The position numbers and the translations under genes are program-made. The notes under the pieces are model-generated. The model ran no database searches, was not told where the DNA came from, and saw only the letters and a list, made by a program, of their open reading frames with translations. A stretch of DNA of 64,000 nt, from NCBI RefSeq assembly GCF_052156635.1, contig NZ_JBQKUO010000002.1:62001-126000 (forward strand), given 5' to 3'. Below are positions 61,655 through 64,000 of this stretch, piece after piece. Position 1 is the first letter of the stretch. Every line of letters starts with the position of its first letter. Source of the DNA: Nitrospina sp052156635. Lineage in GTDB: Bacteria > Nitrospinota > Nitrospinia > Nitrospinales > Nitrospinaceae.

Positions 61655-61954
61655 TCAGGTCAGGTGCGGTTTCAGTTTTTCGTGGAACGCCGTTTCATCC
61701 ATGCCGTTCACCTGGATCACCTTGTTGCGGGAGGTGGAACCGCTGACGATGGACAGCATTGACGGGGCCATGCCGAGTGTTTTTCCCAGCAGTTTCAGGC
61801 AGGCTTTATTCGCCGCGCCTTCCACCGGTGGTGACGTGAGCCGGATCTTCAACGCTCCGTCATGAACTCCCACGATTTCGTTTCGCGCCGCCCGGGGTTG
61901 AATCGTAACAGAAAACGTGAGGCCGTGGTCATTCTTTTTGACGGGAAGGGACAT
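61655..61954 (-). CDS. DUF167 (YggU) family protein
   Basis: A 99-residue protein with the DUF167 pattern: VTIQPRAARNEIVGVHDGALKIRLTSPPVEGAANKA (read in two parts) near residues 16-50, then LLGKTLGMAPS and GSTSRNKVIQV. The family is widespread, small and of unknown function, often next to yggT as here. It lies 62 bp after the YggT-family gene on the same strand. Confidence 0.9.
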   Translation of the reverse strand: MSLPVKKNDHGLTFSVTIQPRAARNEIVGVHDGALKIRLTSPPVEGAANKACLKLLGKTLGMAPSMLSIVSGSTSRNKVIQVNGMDETAFHEKLKPHLT

Positions 61955-62016
61955 GGGAAAGACCCTGTAGGCGGCCAGTCAGGCTCACCTCAAACGGATT
62001 CGGTGCGCCGCCGGGG

Positions 62017-62319
62017 TCACTGCAATTGCATGGCCAGCATGCGGAGCGACGTCACCAGGAACTCCTGCAGGAACACGATGCCGAGCAGGATGATGATCGG
62101 CGAAAAATCGATACCCATGCCGCCGCCCATGCCGATCCAGTTGCGCACGCGGTTCATCAGGGGATCGGTCATCGCGTGCAGGAACTGCACGATGGGGTTG
62201 TAGGGATCGGGGTTCACCCACGACAGCAGTGCGCGGATGATGACGATCCACATGTACAGGTTGAGCGCGATGCCCAACACGGTGGCGGTGGCGTTGATGA
62301 ATTCGGCTAGAATAAACAC
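62017..62319 (-). CDS. YggT family membrane protein
   Basis: A 100-residue protein with two hydrophobic helices (about residues 9-31 and 73-92) and the conserved loop RALLSWVNPDPYNPIVQFL followed by TDPLMNRVRN, the YggT signature. Family members are implicated in osmotic tolerance, and plant homologues in cytochrome b6 assembly. The start is GTG at 62319. In many bacteria yggT sits beside proC and yggS, which here are 28 kb away. Confidence 0.92.
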   Translation of the reverse strand: MFILAEFINATATVLGIALNLYMWIVIIRALLSWVNPDPYNPIVQFLHAMTDPLMNRVRNWIGMGGGMGIDFSPIIILLGIVFLQEFLVTSLRMLAMQLQ

Positions 62320-62460
62320 GGACGGATGCGGTGGTTCCCGGTTGCCGGCAGGCGGTAAACGGGCGGAGAAAATTACGGTTTCGGTTTCGTTGTCAACCTG
62401 CCTTAACCTATCCGAAAACCCCTGTCATGTCAACACGACCCGTGTTTCGGCACTTTTCCC

Positions 62461-62490
62461 TTTTCAGTCAATTCCGAAAACGTTTATAGT
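62461..62490 (+). promoter_or_regulatory. Candidate asnS promoter
   Basis: TTTTCA (62461-62466) and TATAGT (62485-62490) are 18 bases apart; the -10 is good and the -35 weak. The implied start near 62497 gives a leader of about 38 nt. Confidence 0.45.
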
Positions 62491-62534
62491 GGATTCGCCA
62501 ACCGCATGACGCGAATTGTTTAGGATGGAAAGTC

Positions 62535-63935
<1,401 letters not shown>

Positions 63936-63947
63936 CGTCCGCCTGCA

Positions 63948-64000
63948 TCATTCCCGTTCCAGAAGCACCGCCGTCTCCACGTGTTGCGTCTGCGGAAACA
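63948..64000 (-). CDS. RlmD/TrmA-type RNA uracil methyltransferase, C-terminal fragment
   Basis: Only the last 16 codons and stop are in the window. The peptide FPQTQHVETAVLLERE matches the nearly invariant C-terminus of the RumA/RlmD/TrmA family (FPxTxHVE), SAM-dependent 5-methyluridine methyltransferases. The rest of the gene lies beyond the right edge, so which uridine it modifies cannot be said. Confidence 0.85.
   Translation of the reverse strand, partial: FPQTQHVETAVLLERE

Overview
This window is 64 kb of compact, GC-rich bacterial chromosome with about 57 protein genes. I see no tRNA, rRNA, insertion sequence, prophage or CRISPR array. The organism is a diderm: it has a MurE with the DNPR motif of meso-diaminopimelate ligases, periplasmic and lipoprotein signals, a SurA/PpiC-type chaperone and System I cytochrome c maturation. 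A CxxxY-type CcmE, a cysteine-rich variant CcmH, a SUF operon opened by a degenerate U-type/NFU protein, and a DUF3386 protein of a kind best known from cyanobacteria fit Nitrospinota (Nitrospina-like) or a deltaproteobacterial relative. That assignment is inference, not a search result.

Layout. 1-11271 (minus strand) is a complete dcw division/cell-wall cluster, mraZ-rsmH-ftsL-ftsI-murE-murF-mraY-murD-ftsW-murG-murC (murC cut by the window edge), with a promoter and three exact 10-bp-spaced GACAC repeats before mraZ. 11499-18041 (plus) is a ccmEFHI-ABDCG cytochrome c maturation operon, including a 50-codon ccmD. 18082-28946 holds an NTF2-like protein, two peptide-type ABC ATPases (oppD/oppF) without permeases, exonuclease III, a PreP-like M16C peptidase, a one-cysteine exported Tpx, MutS2 and a lipoprotein esterase. 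29016-37482 holds a SprT-like protein, a membrane histidine kinase with a divergent response regulator, yggS-proC, a candidate structured RNA of about 200 nt, larE and moaA.

37872-45329 (plus) is a SUF iron-sulfur operon (degenerate U/NFU protein, sufB, sufC, sufD, sufS, sufU) followed closely by an AmrS-like radical SAM gene. 45350-53273 contains a cyclic-nucleotide-domain histidine kinase, a flavin-reductase-fold protein, a transglutaminase-like/TPR/SUMF1 fusion and a BatA-like/DUF58 pair. 53431-64000 contains an LRR protein with an exact 27-residue period, a membrane/spermidine-synthase fusion, a PpiC chaperone, a DUF3386 protein, a sugar nucleotidyltransferase with mtnA, YggU and YggT homologues, asnS and the last codons of an rlmD-like methyltransferase.

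Functionally the window is mostly core housekeeping: envelope growth, heme attachment to exported cytochromes, Fe-S assembly, molybdopterin synthesis, protein and peptide quality control and signalling. The least explained element is the structured RNA candidate at 34844-35046, which has its own promoter, three long helices (two with competing pairings) and a strong intrinsic terminator. Promoter, terminator and RNA calls were made by eye.
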